NCBI GenBank assembly: GCA_025929595.1
Contig: JAICQA010000079.1
Span: 1 to 9,371, forward strand
From: Xanthobacteraceae bacterium
GTDB taxonomy: Bacteria > Pseudomonadota > Alphaproteobacteria > Rhizobiales > Xanthobacteraceae
Direction: 5' to 3'
Length of the DNA: 9,371 nucleotides
In this document: piece by piece, positions 1-9,219 of the stretch
Position numbering within the stretch: position 1 is the first letter of the stretch
Layout of the letters: the number at the start of each line of letters is the position of its first letter
Notes under the pieces: generated by a model
The model's database searches: none
What the model was told of the DNA's origin: nothing
The model's input: only the letters and a program-made list of their open reading frames with translations
Made by a program: the position numbers and the translations under genes

Positions 1-824
1 AACAGCGCCAGTGCGACGCCGATCTGCGTGTAACTCAGTCCGAATTCGTCATGCATGTACGCGCCGAGAAAGGCTGCCGCGCTCATCACGAAGAATCCCT
101 CCGCGGCGGAAACGCCGATGACCCATCGCGGCTGCTTTTCGTTGAGCAGGCGAAACGGCATGAAGATGTCGGCGAGCAACCCCGGGTTGCTCGCGCGCGG
201 AGCATGGTCGCGGGTCAAGCCGTGGAAAAAGGTGAGACCGACGGCCGCGAAAAGGAAGATGCCGCCCGCGAGCACGAACACCGCGCGCCAGCCAAGGAAG
301 TCGGCGAAAATTCCGGAGACCGCCTGGCCCGTCATCGCACCCAGCATCGCACCGCCGAACATGCGCGCGATCAGAACCTGCCGCTTCTCGTAGGCGACGA
401 CGTCGCCGACCCACGCGAAAGCAAGGGGGAAAACGATGGCCGCCGTCGCACCGGACAGGAGGCGCAGCGCGGCCAGCTCGGGAATGGAGCCGGCGAGCGC
501 CGTCATCGCCGTGGCAACCGCCGCCGCGTAGGTGCAGATGGTCACGACGCGCAGCTTGCCAAACCGGTCGCCGACCGGGCCGCCCGCGAGTTGCATGAAG
601 CCGTGCGCGATGGCGTAGAAGACGGAAACGATCGCGACCTTGCCCGGGGTCGACAGAAATTCTTCCGCCAGCGGCGGCAGCAGCGGATCGGTGATACGGA
701 TGTTCAGCGAGACCGCGAATCCCGCCACCGTCAGGAACAGGATCACGTAGCCGAAGGCGGGATCGCCGGGCTTGGGCTGGCGGCTTTTGCGGGGAGACTC
801 AGGCGGCGTCACGGGAGCGTGCAT
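1..824 (-). CDS. MFS transporter, N-terminal 274 codons (runs off the left edge)
   Basis: This reading frame is open from an ATG at 824 down to position 1, so the 3' end lies outside the window. The predicted protein begins with a Pro/Lys-rich cytoplasmic tail (residues 1-22). Hydrophobic segments follow at roughly 24-42, 64-84, 93-112, 118-140, 154-174, 180-200 and 234-256. The loop after the second segment reads GGPVGDRFGKLR (81-92), the conserved motif A of the major facilitator superfamily, which supports an inner-membrane secondary transporter. The hydrophilic stretch at about 201-232 fits the central loop between the two six-helix halves. The substrate cannot be told. I see no clear Shine-Dalgarno before the ATG and no alternative in-frame start close upstream. 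The gene diverges from valS across a 133-bp spacer, so the two may share control sequences. Family certain, function unknown. Confidence 0.9.
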   Translation of the reverse strand, partial: MHAPVTPPESPRKSRQPKPGDPAFGYVILFLTVAGFAVSLNIRITDPLLPPLAEEFLSTPGKVAIVSVFYAIAHGFMQLAGGPVGDRFGKLRVVTICTYAAAVATAMTALAGSIPELAALRLLSGATAAIVFPLAFAWVGDVVAYEKRQVLIARMFGGAMLGAMTGQAVSGIFADFLGWRAVFVLAGGIFLFAAVGLTFFHGLTRDHAPRASNPGLLADIFMPFRLLNEKQPRWVIGVSAAEGFFVMSAAAFLGAYMHDEFGLSYTQIGVALAL

Positions 825-843
825 AGCAGAAGCCGGGGTTTCC

Positions 844-867
844 GGTCGCCTGCGACCTGTAGGTCGC
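844..867. repeat. Overlapping inverted repeats built from GGTCGC / GCGACC
   Basis: Three alternating copies of one hexamer are seen: GGTCGC (844-849), GCGACC (852-857) and GGTCGC (862-867). Copies 1 and 2 form a hairpin with a 2-nt gap. Copies 2 and 3 form a competing one, extended to GCGACCT/AGGTCGC (852-858 with 861-867). The block is 20 bp upstream of the minus-strand MFS start and 90 bp before valS. It could be a double operator or a leader RNA with alternative folds. No regulator can be named. Confidence 0.45.
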
Positions 868-903
868 CCATGCGGGCGGCTGAACCCCGTCACGGGCCGA
901 ACA

Positions 904-932
904 TTGACACCCCCTTAGGGGTCCGCTTTTTA
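904..932 (+). promoter_or_regulatory. Possible valS promoter (TTGACA -35, poor -10)
   Basis: A perfect consensus -35 hexamer TTGACA lies at 904-909. Seventeen bases later there is only TTTTTA (927-932), a weak -10. Weak -10 boxes are common in alphaproteobacteria, and the position 26-54 bp before the valS start fits a promoter with a short leader. A CCCCT/AGGGG dyad occupies the spacer. This is a tentative assignment from pattern alone. Confidence 0.35.
909..922. repeat. C/G-tract dyad between the putative -35 and -10 of valS
   Basis: The short dyad can be read as CCCCT-T-AGGGG (911-915 with 917-921) or ACCCC-CTTA-GGGGT (909-913 with 918-922). Its placement inside the presumed promoter spacer is where a repressor or a spacer-distorting activator would bind. 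G/C-tract dyads of this look are known as operators of CsoR/RcnR/FrmR-type repressors, but no such gene is present here. The link is only a resemblance. Confidence 0.3.
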
Positions 933-957
933 GCCTCTCCACCTGCAGATTGGTCCC

Positions 958-3723
<2,766 letters not shown>

Positions 3724-3726
3724 CGA

Positions 3727-4884
3727 ATGCACCGTCGTCAGCTCTGGCTTGCGCTGGCGCTCCTGTGGCTGGCGGGTTTCGGTCTCCGCCTGCCGGTGCT
3801 TGCCATCCCGCCGGTGCTGCCGCTGATGCAGGCCGATCTCGGCCTCTCCGGCACGCATATCGGCATCCTGAACGGCTTGCCTGTCTTCCTGTTCGCGGCG
3901 GCGGCGATCCCCGGTGCGATCCTCATCGCACGCTTCGGCGCATTGAACGCGGTGATTGTCGGCCTTCTGCTCGCGGGCGTCGCCGGCAGCCTGCGCGGCT
4001 TCGCGAACGACCTGTTGTCGCTCTATGCGATGACCGTGCTGATGGGCGCGGGCATCGCCTTCATGCAGCCCGCCATGCCGGCACTCGTGCGCGCGTGGAC
4101 ACCGGAGCGTATCGGCTTTTCCACCGCGCTTTACACGAATGGCCTGCTCGTGGGCGAAGTTGTGCCGGTTGCGTTGACCGCGCCGCTTGTCCTGCCACTC
4201 GTCGACGGAAGCTGGCGCGCGAGCCTCGTCTTCTGGGGCGTGCCGATGATCGCCTTCGCCGCGCTCATGTTGCTCGCTCCGCGCGCGAATAGCGGCGTGG
4301 CTGCGCCATCCCGCCGCTGGTGGCCCGACTGGCGCGACGGCACCATTTGGCGGCTTGGCTTTATTCTCAGCAGCGTGAATGGCGTCTATTTCTGCGCCAA
4401 CGCTTTCATTCCCGGCTATCTCACCAATGAGGGCCGGGCCGACTTGATCGGCATCACGCTGACGGCGCTCAACATCGCGCAGCTGCCGGCGTCCGCAATC
4501 ATGCTTGTGGTGGCGGGCAAGTTCGAGCGCCGCGCCTGGCCGATGGTCGTGACTGGTTTGCTGATGCTGGTGTCCGTCACCGGCATCGCGTTCAGCGCCA
4601 GCGGCTGGACGGTTGCGTGGGCCGCGCTGCTCGGGTTCGTCGGTGCTGCGACGCTGACCATCGGTTTTGCGCTGCCGGCGATGGTGAGCGCGCCGGAGGA
4701 TGTCGGGCGCGTATCGGCCGCGATGTTCACGATCAGCTACACGATGGCGATGGTGACGTCGGTCGTGAGCGGCGCGGCGTGGGACTTCGCGGGCGATCCG
4801 CGATGGGCCTTCCTGCCGATTGCGCTCAGCGTACTTCCGCAAGTGTTGCTGATCGGAACGATCCGCTTTCCGAAGAATACATAA
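3727..4884 (+). CDS. MFS transporter, CynX/NimT-like
   Basis: This 385-residue protein is almost entirely hydrophobic, with about twelve membrane segments in two halves separated by a short polar linker near 186-205. The first helix region, GFGLRLPVLAIPPVLPLM (17-34), carries the arginine and proline pattern seen at the start of CynX/NimT carriers, the E. coli cyanate and 2-nitroimidazole transporters. The loop at 68-74 and the glycine-rich GAGIAFMQPAMPALV (107-121) agree with that family. Membership does not establish the substrate; small anions or organic acids are possible. The ATG is 3 bp beyond the valS stop, with a GAAGGG at 3709-3714 inside valS as the likely ribosome site, so translation is probably coupled. 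The gene ends just before a large palindrome that may stop transcription. MFS certain, CynX-type likely. Confidence 0.92.
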   Translation: MHRRQLWLALALLWLAGFGLRLPVLAIPPVLPLMQADLGLSGTHIGILNGLPVFLFAAAAIPGAILIARFGALNAVIVGLLLAGVAGSLRGFANDLLSLYAMTVLMGAGIAFMQPAMPALVRAWTPERIGFSTALYTNGLLVGEVVPVALTAPLVLPLVDGSWRASLVFWGVPMIAFAALMLLAPRANSGVAAPSRRWWPDWRDGTIWRLGFILSSVNGVYFCANAFIPGYLTNEGRADLIGITLTALNIAQLPASAIMLVVAGKFERRAWPMVVTGLLMLVSVTGIAFSASGWTVAWAALLGFVGAATLTIGFALPAMVSAPEDVGRVSAAMFTISYTMAMVTSVVSGAAWDFAGDPRWAFLPIALSVLPQVLLIGTIRFPKNT

Positions 4885-4896
4885 ACACTTCCCGTC

Positions 4897-4959
4897 ATCA
4901 CCGGGCCGCGCCGCCCCGCGAGCGAACGCGAGCGGCATGGCGGCGCGAGACCCGGTGAT
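4897..4959. repeat. Large GC-rich palindrome, REP-like element / possible bidirectional terminator
   Basis: The outer arms ATCACCGGG (4897-4905) and CCCGGTGAT (4951-4959) pair perfectly over 9 bp. Directly inside them, CGCGCCGCC (4907-4915) and GGCGGCGCG (4939-4947) pair over another 9 bp, with a 1/3-nt internal loop between the two stems. The apical loop holds two direct copies of CGCGAGCG (4917-4924 and 4927-4934) separated by AA, and CCGC/GCGG (4916-4919 with 4932-4935) can pair at its base. The element fills the 102-bp gap between convergent genes, where it could end transcription from both sides, although no T-tract follows on either strand. From memory, ATCACCGGG...CCCGGTGAT palindromes are scattered between genes of many Rhizobiales. 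Confidence 0.75.
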
Positions 4960-4986
4960 CCATGCAACGCCGCTTGGATTGAAAGC

Positions 4987-5559
4987 CTAGCGGAACGGTT
5001 TGCTGAGAAACTTTGAGCCCTTCATCCCGTATCGCCACGGATGATCGATGGCTCTTGTGATCCCGATCCGTGGACCGACAACAATCTCCGGCGCGCGTGC
5101 CCGCGCTCGCAACTCGAACGGTTCACGATCGAGCGGCAGCGCGTTGTGAGCGCGGGTTATCCCAAGTGCCTGACAGACGCGGCCGGGACCGGAGCACAAC
5201 AACCGTTCATCCTTCACGCCGCGCCGCCGCCGCATGGTCGGGAAACCTTCCGTCGGCTCAATCGCGCGCAGCAGCACTGCGCTCGCACTGCCTGCTTCCT
5301 CACAGACGAAGTTCACGCACCAGTGGATGCCGTAGGAACGATAAACATAGGCATAGCCCGGCGGTCCGAACATCACCGCGTTGCGTTCGGTCGGCCCGTT
5401 GTACGAATGCGCCGCAGGATCGGTGTGGTGATAGGCCTCGACTTCGACGATGACGCCGCCCACACCTTTGAACAGGAGCGTTGCGCCGATCAGCTCCGGC
5501 GCCACTTCATGAACACTGCGCGCGAAGAAGGCGCGCGTCAGTTTCCGCCCCCGCGCCAT
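4987..5559 (-). CDS. DNA-3-methyladenine glycosylase (AAG/MPG family)
   Basis: The 190-residue protein belongs to the alkyladenine DNA glycosylase family (Pur_DNA_glyco), which removes alkylated and deaminated purines to begin base-excision repair. The core motif VEVEAYHHTDPAAHS (38-52) contains Glu41, matching the catalytic Glu125 of human AAG, Tyr43 (Tyr127) and His51 (His136). In YAYVYRSYG (69-77), Tyr73 and Tyr76 match human Tyr159 and the DNA-intercalating Tyr162. Further family blocks are VLLRAIEP (95-102), GPGRVCQALGI (124-134) and VGPRIGITRAIDHPWRY (161-177). All active-site residues I can place are present and the length is normal. The ATG abuts the TGA of the upstream oxidoreductase (TGAATG) and lacks a good Shine-Dalgarno of its own, so it is probably translated by reinitiation. 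The stop is TAG at 4989-4987. Confidence 0.95.
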   Translation of the reverse strand: MARGRKLTRAFFARSVHEVAPELIGATLLFKGVGGVIVEVEAYHHTDPAAHSYNGPTERNAVMFGPPGYAYVYRSYGIHWCVNFVCEEAGSASAVLLRAIEPTEGFPTMRRRRGVKDERLLCSGPGRVCQALGITRAHNALPLDREPFELRARARAPEIVVGPRIGITRAIDHPWRYGMKGSKFLSKPFR

Positions 5560-6405
5560 TCAGCGTGCCGTCTTGCCGGCAAAGAAATCTTCGAGCGCGC
5601 CGATCTCTTCGCGATCGCCGTCAAAATCCCTCGCAAGCCGTTCATAAAGCGCCGCAAGCCCGCGATAGATATCCGCTTCACCGCGCGCGTCCGCGTAGTC
5701 CGCAATCTCGATCATCTCCGGGGCCCAGCGCTCGGCTTTGGCAAACATGTCGGGGATGCTGCGAGCGAACTGCGCGAGCAGCCCGCGCTGGCTTTCCGAA
5801 AGCTCACGCATCAGGTCGCCTTCGACGCCTGCGCGCCGGGCCGCGAGGATCATCGCGGCGCCCAACCCGATCGCGCCCTTGTTGATGCCCGCATAGGAAA
5901 GTTTCAGCGCGGAGGCCGCGCCAATGCCGCCTTCGACAACGCGCACGTCGAGGCCGAACTGGTTGAGTTCGAGCACACGCTCCGCGCTTGCCCCCGACAC
6001 GTAGAGCCGCGGTGTGTAGCCTTCGCGGGGCGGCCCGCCGATGATGCCGCCGTCGACATAGGCAGCGCCGGTTGGCGCCAGGATGTCGCCGATCCGTGCC
6101 GCGGTCTGCGGACTCACCGCGTTGCAGTCGACATAGATTGCCTTGCGCTGTGCAGCGGCGAGGGCAGGCGTCAGCCGTTCGGCGACGGAGACGGCTTCTT
6201 TCGGCGGCACGATCGATAGCAGGAAGTCGGCCTGCGCCAGCTCCGAATCCGCGGCGTCGGTCAGGCCGTGCTTCCTGGCGCGCGCCTGGCTTGCTGCGCT
6301 GCGTCCGGAAAATGAGCAAAGAACCTTAACGCCTTGAACCGTAAGCCTTCCGCCCACGGCCGCGCCCATGTTTCCCGGGGACGTGATTGCGATCACAGGA
6401 TTCAT
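5560..6405 (-). CDS. NAD(P)-dependent oxidoreductase with DUF1932 C-terminal domain
   Basis: This 281-residue protein resembles the beta-hydroxyacid / 6-phosphogluconate dehydrogenase superfamily. Residues 3-14 (PVIAITSPGNMG) are the first strand and dinucleotide-binding turn; SPGNMG replaces the usual GxGxMG. DFLLSIVPP (60-68) and YVDCNAVSP (91-99) are the Rossmann-fold landmarks, and YVDGGIIGGPP (116-126) is the substrate-side loop. The all-helical C-terminal half, beginning ASALKLSYAGINKG (164-177) with Lys168 at the place of the catalytic lysine, looks like DUF1932. Members are mostly annotated as generic dehydrogenases and the substrate is unknown. An AGAAGGA ribosome site (complement of 6410-6416) precedes the ATG by 4 nt and supports this start. 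It is the first gene of a pair with the DNA glycosylase and diverges from ilvD. Confidence 0.88.
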   Translation of the reverse strand: MNPVIAITSPGNMGAAVGGRLTVQGVKVLCSFSGRSAASQARARKHGLTDAADSELAQADFLLSIVPPKEAVSVAERLTPALAAAQRKAIYVDCNAVSPQTAARIGDILAPTGAAYVDGGIIGGPPREGYTPRLYVSGASAERVLELNQFGLDVRVVEGGIGAASALKLSYAGINKGAIGLGAAMILAARRAGVEGDLMRELSESQRGLLAQFARSIPDMFAKAERWAPEMIEIADYADARGEADIYRGLAALYERLARDFDGDREEIGALEDFFAGKTAR

Positions 6406-6480
6406 GCGGTCCTTCTGCGAGTTATGCTTCGAGGATGCCCGGCGGCCGGCGAGAGATCACTGTGGCCGGTTCGACACACC

Positions 6481-6496
6481 GTTACAAGATTGCAAC
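6481..6496. promoter_or_regulatory. Imperfect dyad GTTACAAGATTGCAAC, possible operator
   Basis: GTTACAA (6481-6487) and TTGCAAC (6490-6496) are 7-bp arms around a GA centre, complementary except at one position. The dyad is AT-rich compared with its surroundings and sits in the divergent spacer, 76 bp from the oxidoreductase start and 125 bp from the ilvD start. The size and symmetry fit a dimeric repressor site, for example MarR or TetR type. No regulator gene is present in the window, so this is only a candidate. Confidence 0.35.
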
Positions 6497-6505
6497 CATT
6501 AAGGC

Positions 6506-6537
6506 TGGCGGGGGCTGAAAGCGCCGCCATCCCGCCA
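6506..6537. repeat. Inverted repeat TGGCGGG / CCCGCCA in the ilvD upstream region
   Basis: TGGCGGG (6506-6512) and CCCGCCA (6531-6537) are perfectly complementary 7-bp arms around an 18-nt loop. The element ends 83 bp before the ilvD start and begins 101 bp before the oxidoreductase start. As RNA it would form a stable GC hairpin in either leader; as DNA it may be an operator. I see no T-tract and no leader peptide rich in Ile, Val or Leu codons, so classical attenuation is not supported. Confidence 0.35.
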
Positions 6538-6612
6538 TAAACCGACACGAGACGAACAAAACGAGCCGCCAGTATTTGCGTAGGGCTCCTAGAGTCCAAG
6601 CGCGGCAAGGCC

Positions 6613-6618
6613 GGGAAG
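6613..6618 (+). promoter_or_regulatory. Ribosome binding site that decides the ilvD start
   Basis: GGGAAG lies directly before the ATG at 6621, and an AAGG at 6607-6610 offers a second pairing option at a more usual distance. Together they favour the ATG over an in-frame TTG at 6576. The TTG would add 15 residues (MRRAPRVQARQGREE) that do not look like an IlvD N-terminus. Confidence 0.5.
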
Positions 6619-6620
6619 AA

Positions 6621-8345
6621 ATGGACGCCAAGACCTTCGACAAGTCGAAACTGCCGAGCCGCCACGTCACCGAGGGGCCGGAACGCGCTCCCCATCGCTC
6701 GTACTATTACGCGATGGGTTTGACGCGCCACCAGATCCATCAGCCGTTCGTCGGCGTCGCGACCTGCTGGAACGAAGCCGCGCCGTGCAACATCGCGCTC
6801 ATGCGTCAGGCGCAGGCGGTGAAGAAGGGTGTCGCAGCGGCAAACGGAACGCCGCGCGAATTTTGCACCATAACCGTCACCGACGGCATCGCGATGGGTC
6901 ACCAGGGAATGCGCGCGTCGCTTCCTTCGCGAGAAGTGATCGCCGACTCCGTGGAACTCACGATGCGCGGCCACGCCTACGACGCATTGGTCGGACTTGC
7001 GGGCTGTGACAAGTCACTTCCGGGCATGATGATGGCGATGGTCCGCCTCAATGTGCCCTCGATCTTCATCTACGGTGGTTCAATCCTACCCGGCTCGTTC
7101 CGCGGTCGCCCCGTAACCATCCAGGATGTGTTCGAGGCGGTCGGACAGCATTCGGTCGGCAAGTTTTCCGACGAAGATCTGGACGAGCTGGAGCATATCG
7201 CCTGTCCGTCGGCCGGTGCGTGTGGCGCGCAGTTCACTGCCAACACCATGGCAACCGTTTCGGAAGGCATCGGGCTCGCGCTTCCCTACTCGGCGGGGGC
7301 GCCCGCGCCCTACGAGATCCGCGATGCGTTCTGCGCGGCCGCCGGTGAGAAGATTATGGAATTGGTGCGTCGTAACATCCGGCCGAGAGACATCGTCACC
7401 CGCAAGGCGCTCGAGAATGCCGCTGCGGTCGTGTCGGCGAGCGGCGGTTCGACCAACGCGGCGCTGCATCTGCCGGCGATCGCGCATGAGTGCGGCATCA
7501 AGTTCGATCTGTTCGACGTCGCCGAGGTGTTCAAGCGCACGCCTTACATCGCGGATCTGAAGCCGGGTGGCAAATACGTCGCCAAGGACATGTTCGAGGT
7601 CGGCGGCATTCCGCTCCTGATGAAGACGCTGCTCGACCATGGCTATATGCACGGCGACTGTCTGACCGTCACCGGCCGCACGATCGCGGAGAACCTCGCG
7701 AGCGTGAAGTGGAATCCGGATCAGGACGTTGTCTATGCGGCGGACAAGCCGATCACGACGAACGGCGGTGTCGTCGGCCTGCGCGGCAACCTGGCGCCCG
7801 ACGGCGCGATCGTGAAGGTCGCCGGCATGTCGAACCTGAAGTTCACGGGGCCGGCACGGTGCTTCGACGGTGAAGAGGCGTGCTTCGATGCCGTCAAGAA
7901 CAAGAAATACAAGGAAGGCGAAGTTCTCGTCATTCGCTACGAAGGACCGCGTGGCGGTCCGGGCATGCGCGAAATGCTCGCCACCACCGCGGCGCTCTAT
8001 GGCCAGGGCATGGGCGGCAAGATGGCGCTTATCACCGACGGGCGCTTCTCGGGCGCCACGCGCGGCTTCTGCATCGGCCATGTCGGCCCCGAAGCAGCGG
8101 TCGGCGGACCGATCGCATTGTTGCAGGACGGCGACATCATCACCATCGACGCCGAGGCCGGCACCATCGACGTGAAACTCGACGACAAGGAATTTGAGCG
8201 CCGCCGCACGGCCTGGAAGCCGCGCGAGCACAATTTCACCTCCGGCTATCTCTGGAAATATGCGCAGGGTGTCGGTCCCGCCGTGAACGGCGCCGTGACC
8301 CATCCGGGCGGCAAGGCGGAGCGGCAAAGCTATGCGGACATTTGA
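6621..8345 (+). CDS. ilvD: Dihydroxy-acid dehydratase
   Basis: IlvD dehydrates 2,3-dihydroxy-isovalerate and -methylvalerate to the 2-keto acids from which valine, leucine, isoleucine and pantothenate are made. The 574 residues contain the family signatures: CWNEAAPCN (49-57), DGIAMGHQGM (about 91-100), GCDKSLPG (128-135) and CPSAGACG (195-202). Cys129, Cys201 and one of Cys49/Cys56 are the likely iron-sulfur ligands. Lys131 is the lysine that is carbamylated to hold magnesium in this family. DGRFSGATRG carries Ser477, the presumed catalytic base. Sugar-acid dehydratases and Edd share the fold, but RSYYYAMGLT near the N-terminus and the overall sequence favour true IlvD. The start is the ATG with a nearby Shine-Dalgarno, not the upstream TTG. 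The last 14 bp overlap the following Sel1-repeat gene, suggesting co-transcription and coupled translation. Confidence 0.96.
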   Translation: MDAKTFDKSKLPSRHVTEGPERAPHRSYYYAMGLTRHQIHQPFVGVATCWNEAAPCNIALMRQAQAVKKGVAAANGTPREFCTITVTDGIAMGHQGMRASLPSREVIADSVELTMRGHAYDALVGLAGCDKSLPGMMMAMVRLNVPSIFIYGGSILPGSFRGRPVTIQDVFEAVGQHSVGKFSDEDLDELEHIACPSAGACGAQFTANTMATVSEGIGLALPYSAGAPAPYEIRDAFCAAAGEKIMELVRRNIRPRDIVTRKALENAAAVVSASGGSTNAALHLPAIAHECGIKFDLFDVAEVFKRTPYIADLKPGGKYVAKDMFEVGGIPLLMKTLLDHGYMHGDCLTVTGRTIAENLASVKWNPDQDVVYAADKPITTNGGVVGLRGNLAPDGAIVKVAGMSNLKFTGPARCFDGEEACFDAVKNKKYKEGEVLVIRYEGPRGGPGMREMLATTAALYGQGMGGKMALITDGRFSGATRGFCIGHVGPEAAVGGPIALLQDGDIITIDAEAGTIDVKLDDKEFERRRTAWKPREHNFTSGYLWKYAQGVGPAVNGAVTHPGGKAERQSYADI

Positions 8346-9171
8346 TCTCATAGGCGCGGGCGCACTGCTCGCCGCCGGGATCGTCGGCAGCGCCCTCGCG
8401 CTCGACGCGAAAGATTCGCGTTCGGCCGCAACGGCTGCGCCGCCTGCGTCGGGCCTGGTGGGCAATCAGACTTCGTTGCAGGCCTTCCAGGCCGGCACGG
8501 CGCTGCTCAAGTCCGGCGACACCGACAAGGCGGTGACCGCGCTGCGCTATGCGGCAGAGCAGGGTCATCCGCTCGCGCAATGGAAGCTCGGCCGCATGTA
8601 TGCGGACGGTGACGGCGTGAAGCGCGATCACGTGCAGGCGTTTCAATTCTTCAGCCGCATCGCCAACGAGCAGGCGGAGATGTCGCCGTGGACGCAGCAG
8701 GCGCGCTTCGTCGCGAACGCTTATGTTTCACTTGGCCACTATTATCTCACCGGCATTCCAAATTCGTCGGTGCAGCGCGATGTGACGCGCGCCTATGGCC
8801 TGATCTCCTACGCCGCTTCGTATTTCGGCGACGCCGACGCGCAGTATCTGCTCGCGCGCCTCTATCTCGAAGGCACCGGCGCGCCGAAGGACTCGCGCCA
8901 GGGCGTGCGCTGGCTCGGCCTTGCGGCCAACAAGGGTCAGCACCAGGCGCAGGCGTTGCTCGGCCGTATGCTGTTCCACGGCGAGGGCGTGCCGAAGCAG
9001 CGTTCGCGCGGCCTGATGTGGCTCACGCTCGGCCGCGACGCGGCTGCCGGCGCCGAAGACGGCTGGATCGTGCAGAGCTACGAAGATGCTTACGCGCGTG
9101 CCAACGAAGACGAACGCGCTTCCGCCGATACGCTAGTGAAGAACTGGCTCAAGGAAGAGCGCACGCACTGA
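8332..9171 (+). CDS. Secreted Sel1-like repeat protein, ExoR-like
   Basis: The 279-residue protein begins with a probable signal peptide: a short n-region, a hydrophobic stretch (6-22) and an SALA|LD cleavage site after residue 23. A low-complexity Ala/Ser linker follows. The rest is helical Sel1-type (TPR-like) repeats: about 66-105 (AAEQGHPLAQWKLGRMYADG and following), a degenerate one at 128-163, then 164-200 and 201-235. Size, layout and the QWKLGRMYADGDGVKRD segment resemble ExoR of Sinorhizobium, the periplasmic inhibitor of the ExoS sensor kinase in the ExoS-ChvI system that controls exopolysaccharide, motility and symbiosis. That role is inferred from resemblance; other secreted Sel1 proteins are possible, and no ExoS or ChvI gene is in the window. 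The ATG lies inside ilvD with a weak ribosome site (AGGCGGAG at 8315-8322). It faces xthA tail to tail. Confidence 0.88.
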   Translation: MRTFDLIGAGALLAAGIVGSALALDAKDSRSAATAAPPASGLVGNQTSLQAFQAGTALLKSGDTDKAVTALRYAAEQGHPLAQWKLGRMYADGDGVKRDHVQAFQFFSRIANEQAEMSPWTQQARFVANAYVSLGHYYLTGIPNSSVQRDVTRAYGLISYAASYFGDADAQYLLARLYLEGTGAPKDSRQGVRWLGLAANKGQHQAQALLGRMLFHGEGVPKQRSRGLMWLTLGRDAAAGAEDGWIVQSYEDAYARANEDERASADTLVKNWLKEERTH

Positions 9172-9176
9172 AGCGT

Positions 9177-9217
9177 GTCGCCGCGAAATCGTCGGCGGCA
9201 ATGATGGCCGGCCTCAT
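9177..9217. terminator. Possible bidirectional terminator between convergent genes
   Basis: The 48-bp gap holds two inverted repeats in tandem. The first is a stem 9177-9183 with 9193-9199 (core CGCCG/CGGCG, one G-T wobble). The second is ATGA (9201-9204) with TCAT (9214-9217), enclosing the self-complementary GGCCGGCC (9206-9213) with one bulged T. Neither is followed by a T-tract, so the call rests mainly on the position between two gene ends. Confidence 0.35.
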
Positions 9218-9219
9218 CT

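Noticed and set aside
5041..6219. 392-codon plus-strand open frame across the glycosylase and oxidoreductase
   Set aside because: It spans two well-supported minus-strand genes and their junction and has no domain-like pattern.
6334..6540. Possible leader peptide (68 codons) upstream of ilvD
   Set aside because: Most of it is antisense to the oxidoreductase, and it has no run of Ile, Val or Leu codons expected of an attenuator peptide.
6576..6620. TTG start giving a 589-residue IlvD
   Set aside because: The extra 15 residues are Arg-rich and unlike the family, while the ATG at 6621 has a closer ribosome site and a typical IlvD beginning.
7086..8465. 459-codon minus-strand open frame opposite ilvD
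   Set aside because: It is antisense to a clear ilvD with intact motifs, and its own sequence shows no family feature.
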